DNA from: Psychrobacter immobilis
Lineage (GTDB): Bacteria > Pseudomonadota > Gammaproteobacteria > Pseudomonadales > Moraxellaceae
Direction of reading: 5' to 3'
Length of the DNA stretch: 64,000 bases
NCBI GenBank assembly: GCA_904846145.1
Contig: CAJGZL010000001.1
Coordinates: 1,550,001 to 1,614,000 of the forward strand
The notes beneath the pieces were generated by a model. The model saw only the letters and a program-made list of their open reading frames with translations. It was not told where the DNA came from and made no database searches. Every line of letters starts with the position of its first letter. Position 1 is the first letter of the stretch. Positions 57,025-64,000 of the stretch are shown one piece after another. A program made the position numbers and the translations under genes.

Positions 57025-57975
57025 ATGGAAGTAGCGAATAATGAGCAACACAATGCCATCTCGGCGCAAAAGTTAAATGACGATGTCAGTGTATTGGTCA
57101 TATCTGGTCGCTCGGGGTCAGGTAAAACGTCAGTGCTCAATATTTTAGAGGACTTAGGGTATTATGCTATTGATAACCTACCCTTATCGTTGGTTCCTGA
57201 TGCGGCGTACAAATTGATCAATGAGAGTACTATAAAGCGCATTGCTTTAGGGGTCGATATTCGCTCGCCACAGGCAGATTTGTCCAATTTTTCATCGATT
57301 CATGATATTTTAAAGCAAGTTTACGGTGAGCAGACGGTAAAGGTCATCTACGTAACCGCGCAAGAGAGCACATTAGTGGCACGCTTTAATGCGACGCGTC
57401 GGGTTCATCCGCTAATGGCGCAAGACGCTAAAGACTCAGATCATACTAGCTACAATCTGCCAGCGGCGATAAAAAAAGAAATAGAGCTGTTAGAGCCGAT
57501 TGCCAGCTGTGCTGATATTACAATTGATACCAGTAAGCTTAATATCCATCAGCTAAAAGAGCGGTTGCGTGAGCATATAGGTGCTGATAATAAGATCGTT
57601 ATAAATCTACTTTCATTTGGCTTTAAGTACGGCAGTCCTATTGATGCCGACTTTGTGTTTGATGTGCGGATTTTGCCAAACCCACATTGGAGCCCTGCGC
57701 TACGTAGCGCTACAGGACTTGATGCGGAGGTTGGTGAGTTTTTTGCCGAATACCCTGAGGTCGCTGAGATGACAGATGATATCCATCGGTTCTTACAGCG
57801 CTGGCTGCCAGATTTTTTACATAATAACCGTCATACGGTGACAGTCGCTATTGGCTGTACAGGCGGCAAGCATCGCTCAGTATTTATTACTGAACAGTTA
57901 AAAACGAGACTTGCTGATAGTTTACCGAGTGAGCTAACTTTGGTCGCCAAACATCGCGAAAAACGTCGTTGGTAA
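57025..57975 (+). CDS. rapZ: RNase adapter protein RapZ
   Basis: 316 residues. The P-loop GRSGSGKTSVLNILEDLGY is followed by YAIDNLPLSLV; RVHPLM, SFGFKYGSPIDADFVFDVRILPNPH and the C-terminal GCTGGKHRSVFITEQL are family landmarks. In E. coli RapZ binds GlcN6P and small RNAs GlmY/GlmZ to control GlmS. Whether those RNAs exist here is unknown. The N-terminus is about 20 residues longer than usual. It follows panC by 33 bp and precedes yjgA. Confidence 0.95.
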   Translation: MEVANNEQHNAISAQKLNDDVSVLVISGRSGSGKTSVLNILEDLGYYAIDNLPLSLVPDAAYKLINESTIKRIALGVDIRSPQADLSNFSSIHDILKQVYGEQTVKVIYVTAQESTLVARFNATRRVHPLMAQDAKDSDHTSYNLPAAIKKEIELLEPIASCADITIDTSKLNIHQLKERLREHIGADNKIVINLLSFGFKYGSPIDADFVFDVRILPNPHWSPALRSATGLDAEVGEFFAEYPEVAEMTDDIHRFLQRWLPDFLHNNRHTVTVAIGCTGGKHRSVFITEQLKTRLADSLPSELTLVAKHREKRRW

Positions 57976-58065
57976 ACACTTGAGTTAATTGCTTATATAG
58001 CTCAAACTATTCATCACTATTAAACTTAATTATTATCAAACCTTATTATTATCTAGAGAGCTTAT

Positions 58066-58575
58066 ATGATTGACTGGTCAGAACAAGACATGCGCGTCTC
58101 GCGTACTGAACTAAAAAAATCCCACGAGCGCCTGCAAGAACTGTCTATTCCGCTGGCAAATCTATCAAAAAAGCAGCTAAAAAAGCTACCTGCTAGTGAT
58201 TATTTTATGGCGGAGCTGATGGCGCTAGCAGATATAACCAGCGCTACTGCCCGCAACCGTCAGACCAAACGCGTCGGTAAGCTTATCAGTGAAGAAAACC
58301 GTCATGAGCTAGTAAAAGCCCTATTTGAAGCGCATTTTGCAAGTGAGCAAGTCGCCAAGATTGAGAGCTGGCATAGCCGCTTAAACATCAATGATGAGGG
58401 CACGCTTAAACAATTTATCAAGCAATATAAGATCTCTGAGCGTAATAGTCTTTACCAGTTATTATTGTGGATTGAGTACGCTAAGCACTTACAAGATGAT
58501 GAGCTGATGGCAGAAGCTCAAGAAGATTTAGTAAGCTATATTCGCGAAATCGCTATTTTATCCGATCTAAAATAG
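58066..58575 (+). CDS. yjgA: Ribosome biogenesis factor YjgA/DarP (DUF615)
   Basis: 169 residues. SRTELKKSHERLQELSIPLANLSKKQL and AELMALADITSATARNRQTKRVGKLI are the DUF615 core, followed by the helical C-terminal half. DarP helps late assembly of the 50S subunit. The gene's terminator hairpin has been split by an IS3 insertion 53 bp downstream of its stop codon. Confidence 0.93.
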   Translation: MIDWSEQDMRVSRTELKKSHERLQELSIPLANLSKKQLKKLPASDYFMAELMALADITSATARNRQTKRVGKLISEENRHELVKALFEAHFASEQVAKIESWHSRLNINDEGTLKQFIKQYKISERNSLYQLLLWIEYAKHLQDDELMAEAQEDLVSYIREIAILSDLK

Positions 58576-58607
58576 TTTTTAATATTTAGCTTGTTAAAGC
58601 AGCCTAT

Positions 58608-58623
58608 AAAAAAAGCCAGTCAT
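58608..58623. terminator. Left half of a terminator hairpin split by the IS3 element
   Basis: AAAAAAAGCCAGTCAT here pairs with ATGATTGGCTTTTTT at 60061-60075 (one G-U pair). The uninterrupted loop would have been AATTGAA. With the IS present the halves are 1.4 kb apart. Confidence 0.75.
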
Positions 58624-58673
58624 AATTGTGAACTGACCCCCATAAGTTGGACACAACTTTTGGGGGTTATTTT

Positions 58674-59189
58674 ATGCGTTACGATCTAGACTTTAAGATC
58701 AAAGTCATAGCATACTACAAGCAAGGACATAGCCAAGGTGCTACAGGTGAGAAGTTTGGTGTGAATCCACGGTTTGTAAGTAAATGGACTGAACAATATC
58801 AACATAGTGGTATAGACGCCATCAAACCTAAAACCCGTAAAACTAAATACAGTAGCGACTTTAAGAATAAAGTAATAACTGTGATGTTAGCAGAAGGATT
58901 GAGCCAATCTGAAACGGCACTTAAGTTTCATATCAGCTCACCTGCTCTTATTAGCCACTGGTATAAAGCTTATCGGCTCTACGGTATGTCTGGACTCACA
59001 TCCAAATATAAGGATAGTATCGCTATGAAGCCACCTATCATAGACAAACCCGATGATGAAAAGACCCCAGCAGAGCTCAAACGTGAAAACGCATATCTGC
59101 GTGCGGAGAATGCTTATTTAAAAAAGCTCGATGCCTTGCTTCGGGAAAGGGAGAAAGCTACGACAAAGCAAGGCTCATCGAAGAATTAA
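58674..59189 (+). CDS. IS3-family transposase OrfA (helix-turn-helix)
   Basis: 171 residues from the ATG at 58674. Two helix-turn-helix units (FKIKVIAYYKQGHSQGATGEKFGV and FKNKVITVMLAEGLSQSETALKF) are followed by a coiled coil (PAELKRENAYLRAENAYLKKL). This layout is typical of the IS150 group. OrfA binds the IS ends and also feeds the frameshifted OrfAB transposase. Confidence 0.9.
   Translation: MRYDLDFKIKVIAYYKQGHSQGATGEKFGVNPRFVSKWTEQYQHSGIDAIKPKTRKTKYSSDFKNKVITVMLAEGLSQSETALKFHISSPALISHWYKAYRLYGMSGLTSKYKDSIAMKPPIIDKPDDEKTPAELKRENAYLRAENAYLKKLDALLREREKATTKQGSSKN
59120..59126 (+). promoter_or_regulatory. Programmed -1 frameshift site (A-AAA-AAG) of the IS3 transposase
   Basis: The heptamer lies in frame within orfA. 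A -1 slip continues into the orfB frame without a stop and gives the OrfAB protein of about 451 residues. Confidence 0.8.
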
Positions 59190-60028
59190 GGGATCAGCAC
59201 TCGTTATCTGAGCTACTTACCATAGCAAAGCTTGCAAGGAGTAGTTTCTACTACCATAGAGCGAGTCTTAGTAGTAAAGATAAGTACGCCACTCTTAAAC
59301 AGCGTATCACTGATATTTATCATCACCACAAAGGCCGATATGGCTATCGGCGCATAACCCAAGCACTTAAGAACGAAGATCTAAAATACAATCATAAGCT
59401 GATTGCCAGACTTATGAGTGAGCTTAAATTGACTGCAAGGATTAGAAGGCAGAAATATCGATCCTATAAAGGACAATGCGGCGTCATAGCTGAGAATAGA
59501 GTCAAGCGTAAGTTTAGAGCGAAAGCACCCAATCGCAGATGGTTCACTGATATCACTGAGTTTAAGGTAGGCGAGGATAAGCTGTACCTGTCACCGATAC
59601 TCGATTGCTATAACAATGAGATCATCAGTTATCAAGTTTCAAGACGACCCGTATATGATGTAGTGAAACAAATGCTTGAGCGCGCGGTTAAAAACATATC
59701 ATCAAAGCGCAAGTGTAAAGAGGAGCTAACGCTGCATTCAGATCAAGGCTGGCATTATCAGATGAAACCGTTTGCCAAAACGCTCAAAGATAATAATATT
59801 AAGCAAAGTATGAGCCGAAAAGGGAATTGCTTAGACAATGCACTAATGGAAGGCTTCTTTGGGACGCTAAAGTGTGAGACTATCTACATTGAGAAGCCTA
59901 AAACTATTGAAGCATTAGAAAAACAGATTCACCGATTTATGCATTATTATAATCATGAAAGAATTCAGCTTAAACTAAAAGGACTGAGTCCTGTGCAATA
60001 CAGAACTCAGTCCTTGATTCAAACTTAA
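59126..60028 (+). CDS. IS3-family transposase OrfB part (DDE integrase core), expressed as OrfAB
   Basis: The frame runs on from the slip site for 300 residues. No ATG, GTG or TTG occurs before 59414, so separate translation would lose the first 95 residues (HTH_21 part with SSFYYHRASLSSKDKYATL and HHHKGRYGYRRITQAL). The catalytic triad is in RRWFTDITEF, LHSDQGWHY and NALMEGFFGTLK. It cuts and joins the IS ends. The fused product with OrfA is the expected transposase. Confidence 0.9.
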   Translation, partial: ARCLASGKGESYDKARLIEELRDQHSLSELLTIAKLARSSFYYHRASLSSKDKYATLKQRITDIYHHHKGRYGYRRITQALKNEDLKYNHKLIARLMSELKLTARIRRQKYRSYKGQCGVIAENRVKRKFRAKAPNRRWFTDITEFKVGEDKLYLSPILDCYNNEIISYQVSRRPVYDVVKQMLERAVKNISSKRKCKEELTLHSDQGWHYQMKPFAKTLKDNNIKQSMSRKGNCLDNALMEGFFGTLKCETIYIEKPKTIEALEKQIHRFMHYYNHERIQLKLKGLSPVQYRTQSLIQT

Positions 60029-60060
60029 ACTGTCCAAGTTTAGGGGGTCAGTTCATTGAA

Positions 60061-60075
60061 ATGATTGGCTTTTTT
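60061..60075. terminator. Right half of the split yjgA/dsbA terminator
   Basis: ATGATTGGCTTTTTT is the partner of 58608-58623. The original hairpin had T runs on both sides and served yjgA and dsbA, which converge here. Confidence 0.75.
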
Positions 60076-60110
60076 ATGCTGTTTTTGTGAATTCAGTTTT
60101 ATTGAATCAG

Positions 60111-60731
60111 TTACTTTTTCTCAGCGCGTACCTTGTCGACCAAATAATCGACCACTTTAGGTACATTTGCAGGATCACCTGTGACTACGTATTTGCCATG
60201 AACGACTACTGCAGGTACACCCGTTAATTGATAACGCTTAGCGCCCGCTTGTGAGCGACCGATTTTAGTGCCGACAGCAAACGAGTTATACAAGCTATTA
60301 AATTTCTTTTGATCCACACCTTTAGAGCCATACCACTTGGCTAGCGACGTTTGATCAAATAGTTTTTTTCCGTCTTTTTGTACAGCGTCAAACAAGGCAT
60401 CATGGGTTTTATCTTCAAAACCTAGCAACTGTGCGGCATAAAATCCACGAGCGCTAGCTTCCCAAACAGGGTTTAGAGCTGCTGGCGTCTTAAAGAATGC
60501 CACATCTTTATCTTTAGTTTTAGACCACTTATCCATATGCGGGTGGAGAGCATAACAATGTGGACAACCGTACCAAAAAAAGTCACGAACGATGATACTA
60601 TCACCACTGATTTTTTCTGGGTTATCGAGTACACGGTAATCCTTGCCAGCGACATAGTCAGCTGCCTGTACGCCCATATTGGCAAGACCAATAGCGCAAG
60701 CCAAACCAGTCAATGCGATAACACGTTTCAT
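60111..60731 (-). CDS. dsbA: Thiol:disulfide interchange protein DsbA
   Basis: 206 residues from the ATG at 60731, chosen for AGGAAA upstream and a clean signal peptide (KRVIALTGLACAIGLANMGVQAA). The frame is open 36 codons further up. The thioredoxin-fold active site is FFWYGCPHCYALHPH and the cis-Pro loop is TGVPAVVVHGKYV. It puts disulphide bonds into exported proteins in the periplasm, and is recycled by DsbB (not seen here). Its terminator is split by the IS3 element. Confidence 0.93.
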   Translation of the reverse strand: MKRVIALTGLACAIGLANMGVQAADYVAGKDYRVLDNPEKISGDSIIVRDFFWYGCPHCYALHPHMDKWSKTKDKDVAFFKTPAALNPVWEASARGFYAAQLLGFEDKTHDALFDAVQKDGKKLFDQTSLAKWYGSKGVDQKKFNSLYNSFAVGTKIGRSQAGAKRYQLTGVPAVVVHGKYVVTGDPANVPKVVDYLVDKVRAEKK

Positions 60732-61199
60732 AAATTTTCCTTGAGAGTCTTGAGGTATAAATACTATAAATATAATGCTATGAATAAATCCAATAAGGCC
60801 ATCTAGTTTGTCGGCCACTTCACTTAGCTTGCTTAGCAATCTACTATGATAAACGATTAAGATCTAATTTGCCTATAGTAACGCAAAATGAGTATGATTG
60901 TGAATCGTATTCTTAACCAAAGGTTGCAAGCATGTAGGCGTTATTTAGACAGGCTTACTTGTACTTGTTCAAGCTCATCAAAATGCTCATAAGTATGCAA
61001 AGCATTCGTCTAGATATGCAAAGCAGTCGTCGCTAATTAGAGTATCTGACTGGTAATAAGTCTAACGACATATACAAACCTTCACTATGCGTTTACGACA
61101 AAATCGCAAGGGTCATGCTAACATTGAATGACTATAAAGACGTATAATATTAGACATATAACAATATCGACCCTATTAATGATAATCAAGGAAAATGCT
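60732..61199. other. Divergent region between dsbA and ubiG
   Basis: About 470 bases without a gene. A 17-bp direct repeat (TATGCAAAGCATTCGTC at 60994, TATGCAAAGCAGTCGTC at 61015, period 21 bp) is the only structure seen. Promoters of both genes must lie here. Confidence 0.45.
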
Positions 61200-62069
61200 A
61201 TGAGCTCAGCTGCGCCTTTGGATGCTTTGCAAAGTACCCGTGCTAACGATCACAATAAAGATGATCTTGATATCAGTGCTAACCAAGATATCGCTGCTAA
61301 CCAAGATGCCACCGCTAACGTCGATCCTAGTGAGGTAGATAAGTTCAATAAACTAGCGAGTGAGTGGTGGGATAAAACAGGCGCATTTGCAACGTTACAT
61401 GAGATCAATCCACTACGCCTCAACTGGATAGAGGACAATGTAGGGCGTGGCTACAAAGGTAATAATGACAGCTTAGATACTGGCTTTGATACTAGCCTAG
61501 CGGGCAAAAAGATCGTTGATGTTGGTTGCGGTGGTGGTATTTTATCTGAATCTATGGCTCGTCGTGGTGCTGAGGTTACGGGTATTGATTTAGGCGTTGA
61601 AAATCTAAAAGCGGCTAGTGTCCATGCTGAGCAAAGCAGCTTAACTGATACTTTGAGCTATAAGCATATTGCAGTTGAACGCTTTGCCGCGCAGCATACA
61701 GGGCAATTCGATGTAGTGACCTGTATGGAGATGCTAGAGCATGTACCCGATCCCAGCGCTATCGTACAAGCCTGCTTTGACATGCTAGCCCCAGGCGGTG
61801 TCTGTGTGCTCTCTACTATTAATCGTAATCCTAAGTCCTATCTGTTTGCTATTATCGGCGCAGAGTATGTATTGCGTTTGTTGGATCGCGGTACTCATGA
61901 TTATGCCAAATTTATTACGCCAAGCGAGCTGGACAAAATGGCTACCAATGCTGGATTTACGCGCCAAGATATCATCGGGCTACACTATAATCCGATTACG
62001 AAGCGCTATTGGCTGGCACAAAATGTCGATGTCAACTATATGATGGCAGTACAAAAACCATTAGCGTAG
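61200..62069 (+). CDS. ubiG: Ubiquinone biosynthesis O-methyltransferase
   Basis: 289 residues from the ATG at 61200 (AAGGAAAA upstream); the frame is open 24 codons further. FNKLASEWWDKTGAFATLHEINPLRLNWI and the SAM loop VDVGCGGGILSESMARRGAEVTGIDL are typical, as is CMEMLEHVPDP. It does both O-methylations of ubiquinone synthesis. The first 45 residues are a low-complexity extension with ANQDIAANQDATANVD, absent in most UbiG proteins. It heads a ubiG-mupP-yciK run. Confidence 0.95.
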   Translation: MSSAAPLDALQSTRANDHNKDDLDISANQDIAANQDATANVDPSEVDKFNKLASEWWDKTGAFATLHEINPLRLNWIEDNVGRGYKGNNDSLDTGFDTSLAGKKIVDVGCGGGILSESMARRGAEVTGIDLGVENLKAASVHAEQSSLTDTLSYKHIAVERFAAQHTGQFDVVTCMEMLEHVPDPSAIVQACFDMLAPGGVCVLSTINRNPKSYLFAIIGAEYVLRLLDRGTHDYAKFITPSELDKMATNAGFTRQDIIGLHYNPITKRYWLAQNVDVNYMMAVQKPLA

Positions 62070-62088
62070 ATTTAAAGTATGGTATTGA

Positions 62089-62193
62089 TAATCTAAGTAC
62101 TACTAATCTAAACGCTAATAGCCTAAATATTAATAACTTAAATACTAATAACGTAAATACTAATAACGTAAATACTAATAAATTAATAATAAG
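62089..62193 (+). repeat. 15-bp tandem repeat array (six to seven units) between ubiG and mupP
   Basis: Units include TAATCTAAACGCTAA, TAGCCTAAATATTAA, TAACTTAAATACTAA and two identical TAACGTAAATACTAA; the last unit is degraded. The array lies 20 bp after ubiG and 16 bp before the next start codon. As it is a multiple of three it keeps one reading frame open, but no start signal supports a gene. Confidence 0.85.
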
Positions 62194-62208
62194 ATAAGAG
62201 CTTTTATC

Positions 62209-62919
62209 ATGACTAACTTTGTAAATGCGGTACTGTTCGATCTTGATGGGACTTTGGTTGACACTGCCGCAGACTTTGTGCGTATTATCGGCAAAATGAG
62301 TCTTGAGAATAACTGGCAAGCGCCTGATCAGAATGACATCCGTGAGCAAGTTTCAGCTGGAGCCTCAGCGATGGTACAGTTGATGCTCCGACATAATGGA
62401 CAGACCACCGTCAGCCAAGAAGAGCTACTTGAGTTTCGACAGCAGTTCTTGGATGATTATGAAGCGGATATTTGTGTCGATAGCTGTCTTTTTGAGCAAC
62501 TCGATGAGGTATTAATCTTCTTAGAATCAAAACAAGTACCTTGGGGTATTGTCACTAACAAGCCACGCTACTTGGCTGAACAATTACTAGAAAAAATGAA
62601 CTTGCATGAGCGCTGTACCGTACTGGTCTGTCCTGATGATGTGGCGCGTACTAAGCCCGATCCTGAGCCTATGTATTTGGCGCTAGAAAAGCTAGGCATG
62701 CCGCGTGGTGGCGCGGCTAGCGTGTTATATGTGGGCGATCATATCCGTGATATTGAGGCGGGCAGGGCAGCTGGTATGCCAACTATTTTGGCGGCATATG
62801 GTTATATTCCACCAGAGGATCAAAAAACTATTAAGAAGTGGAACGCAACATACATCGTCGAGACCCCGATGCAGCTAAAAAATCTGTTAGTGGATTCTGG
62901 CAAATTTGATTATTTATAG
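62209..62919 (+). CDS. mupP: HAD phosphatase, probably N-acetylmuramic acid 6-phosphate phosphatase
   Basis: 236 residues. HAD motif I is FDLDGTLVDTAAD, motif II GIVTNKPRYLAE, motif III the Lys in RTKPDPEP, and motif IV GDHIRDIEAGRAAG. Such proteins are often named phosphoglycolate phosphatase (Gph). The order ubiG, this gene, yciK matches that of MupP in Pseudomonas, which removes phosphate from MurNAc 6-phosphate during cell-wall recycling; the assignment rests on that synteny. A HAD phosphatase of unknown substrate is the safe reading. Confidence 0.7.
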   Translation: MTNFVNAVLFDLDGTLVDTAADFVRIIGKMSLENNWQAPDQNDIREQVSAGASAMVQLMLRHNGQTTVSQEELLEFRQQFLDDYEADICVDSCLFEQLDEVLIFLESKQVPWGIVTNKPRYLAEQLLEKMNLHERCTVLVCPDDVARTKPDPEPMYLALEKLGMPRGGAASVLYVGDHIRDIEAGRAAGMPTILAAYGYIPPEDQKTIKKWNATYIVETPMQLKNLLVDSGKFDYL

Positions 62920-62995
62920 TGCAATCCTCTACACACCTTTTAAAGTTGAACGTTTTTAAATCCCCTATAAATTCTAAAAGATAAGTATCAAGTCT

Positions 62996-63820
62996 ATGAC
63001 CAATTATTCTCATAAAGACACCAAACAAACTACTAAGCAAGATTCTAATCACTCATTGACTCATGAGGAGATTCGTAACTTTGTCGCCACCGAGAATTGC
63101 CTACAAGGCAAGACTATCTTGGTGACAGGTGCAGGGGCAGGTATTGGACGCGTTGCGGCTTTGAGTTATGCAAGCTATGGTGCAACGGTGCTATTATTAG
63201 GCCGTACTAGTAGCAAGCTAGAAGCGGTTTATGACGAGATTGAGAGCAGTGGTGGTAAGCAACCTGCTATCTTACCGATGGATTTGGAAAAGGCCAGTTA
63301 CGCAGAGATGCAGCAGTTAGAAGGATTGATCAATAAAGAGTTCGGTCAACTTGATGGTATATTAAACAATGCAGGCATACTTGGCGAGATGACGCCGCTT
63401 GAGATGTATGATGTCGATACTTTTACTAAAGTTATGCAAGTGAACTTTACCGCAACTTTTATGCTGACCCAAGCGCTATTGCCACTATTAAAAGACGCAG
63501 CTAACGGCTCTATCGTATTTACATCAAGCACAGTTGGCACGCATCCACGCGCGTTTTGGGGTGCTTATGCGCTATCAAAACAAGGCGTTGAGGGTATGAG
63601 TGATATCTTTACTCAAGAGACTCAAAATACGACTAATTTGCGCTTTAACTGTATTAATCCAGGCGGTACCCGTACTAACATGCGCGCGCATGCGTTCCCT
63701 GGTGAGAGTCCTATGAGTTTAAAGACCCCTGAGGACATTATGGCAGGTTATATTTGCTTGATGAGTGATGCCAGTATCGGCGTACGCGGACAAGTGGTGG
63801 CGCTACAACCAAAACAGTAA
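62996..63820 (+). CDS. yciK: YciK-family short-chain dehydrogenase/reductase
   Basis: 274 residues. NAD(P) loop VTGAGAGIGRVAA, NNAG structural motif in DGILNNAGILG, and the catalytic Ser-Tyr-Lys in FTSSTVGTHPRAFWGAYALSK. RFNCINPGGTRTNMRAHAFPGE is characteristic of YciK. The first 35 residues are polar and not conserved. The natural substrate of YciK is unknown. It follows mupP by 76 bp, as in Pseudomonas. Confidence 0.85.
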   Translation: MTNYSHKDTKQTTKQDSNHSLTHEEIRNFVATENCLQGKTILVTGAGAGIGRVAALSYASYGATVLLLGRTSSKLEAVYDEIESSGGKQPAILPMDLEKASYAEMQQLEGLINKEFGQLDGILNNAGILGEMTPLEMYDVDTFTKVMQVNFTATFMLTQALLPLLKDAANGSIVFTSSTVGTHPRAFWGAYALSKQGVEGMSDIFTQETQNTTNLRFNCINPGGTRTNMRAHAFPGESPMSLKTPEDIMAGYICLMSDASIGVRGQVVALQPKQ

Positions 63821-64000
63821 TGCTCTAAATCATATACTTTGAATCCTATCATTTAAGCCACATAATTTTTGCTTAAATTGTGTGAATAACTAAGTCGATT
63901 AGCCTATTAAAATAAGCTAAACCTAACCCCATCTAGCTGTTCTTAAAGACTTTATTATATTAATAATAATCTTAGAGTCAAAATTTTTAAAACCATTAAA

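Larger units (their letters stand above)
58629..60055 (+). mobile_element. IS3-family (IS150-type) insertion sequence, complete, 1,427 bp
   Basis: Ends are TGAACTGACCCCC...TTGGACA on both sides (58629 and the complement ending at 60055), with a few mismatches between the 25-bp arms, and start TG/end CA as usual for IS3. It is flanked by a 3-bp duplication TTG (58626-58628 and 60056-60058). It carries overlapping orfA and orfB, and an A-AAA-AAG slippery site. Removing it rejoins an intact terminator between yjgA and dsbA. All parts look complete, so the copy may be active. Confidence 0.93.

Noticed and set aside
62089..62193. CRISPR array
   Set aside because: Repeats are contiguous 15-bp units without spacers, and no cas genes are nearby.

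Overview
The window reads as chromosomal DNA of a moderately AT-rich gammaproteobacterium of the family Moraxellaceae, most likely Psychrobacter. This rests on protein character and gene order: gltA divergent from sdhCDAB-sucAB-lpd-sucCD, argH next to an AlgR-type regulator and hemCD, a galU-pgi-ugd-like-phosphohexomutase block like the end of Acinetobacter capsule loci, and ubiG-mupP-yciK as in Pseudomonas. Genus assignment is inference; no database search was possible. I saw no rRNA, tRNA, CRISPR array, prophage or plasmid functions.

Layout. 1-12.7 kb: the N-terminal part of oligopeptidase A, a bacterial release-factor-like (baeRF) protein, an IS5-family element, a tandem GST-N-fold protein, then small-molecule and repair genes (EEP phosphatase/nuclease, quinone reductase-like MDR, EcsC, AlkB, alpha/beta hydrolase, ABC exporter, DMT permease). 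13-24.5 kb: class I fructose-bisphosphate aldolase, thiC with a TPP riboswitch, yggX, argH, an AlgR-like regulator and the haem genes hemC-hemD-hemX-like, then a thioesterase. 24.6-29.2 kb: ribBX, rarA, an orphan zincin-like protein and a lipoprotein. 29.3-44.8 kb: a TCA-cycle supercluster encoding citrate synthase, succinate dehydrogenase, 2-oxoglutarate dehydrogenase with its E3, and succinyl-CoA synthetase. 45-50.6 kb: sugar-nucleotide genes. 50.8-58.6 kb: mazG, comEA-like, pcnB-folK-panB-panC, rapZ, yjgA. 58.6-60.06 kb: an IS3-family element. 60.1-63.8 kb: dsbA, ubiG, mupP, yciK.

How the genes work together. The TCA block covers citrate synthesis and the steps from 2-oxoglutarate to fumarate, with a roughly 1 kb regulatory gap between gltA and sdhC. 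hemC and hemD act in sequence in tetrapyrrole synthesis. folK and panB/panC are cofactor genes behind pcnB. galU, pgi and the mutase interconvert hexose phosphates and UDP-glucose for surface polysaccharide.

Most of the window is housekeeping and I did not find a clear new multi-gene system. The best leads are: a UDP-glucose dehydrogenase homologue that has lost its catalytic cysteine; an IS3 element lying exactly in the loop of a bidirectional terminator; an IS5 element at the probable -10 region of the GST-like gene; a poly(A) polymerase with a long basic tail; recurring short tandem repeats (often 14-15 bp) just upstream of genes; a 59-bp near-perfect palindrome behind sdhB; and a small hairpin element near 12.7 kb.
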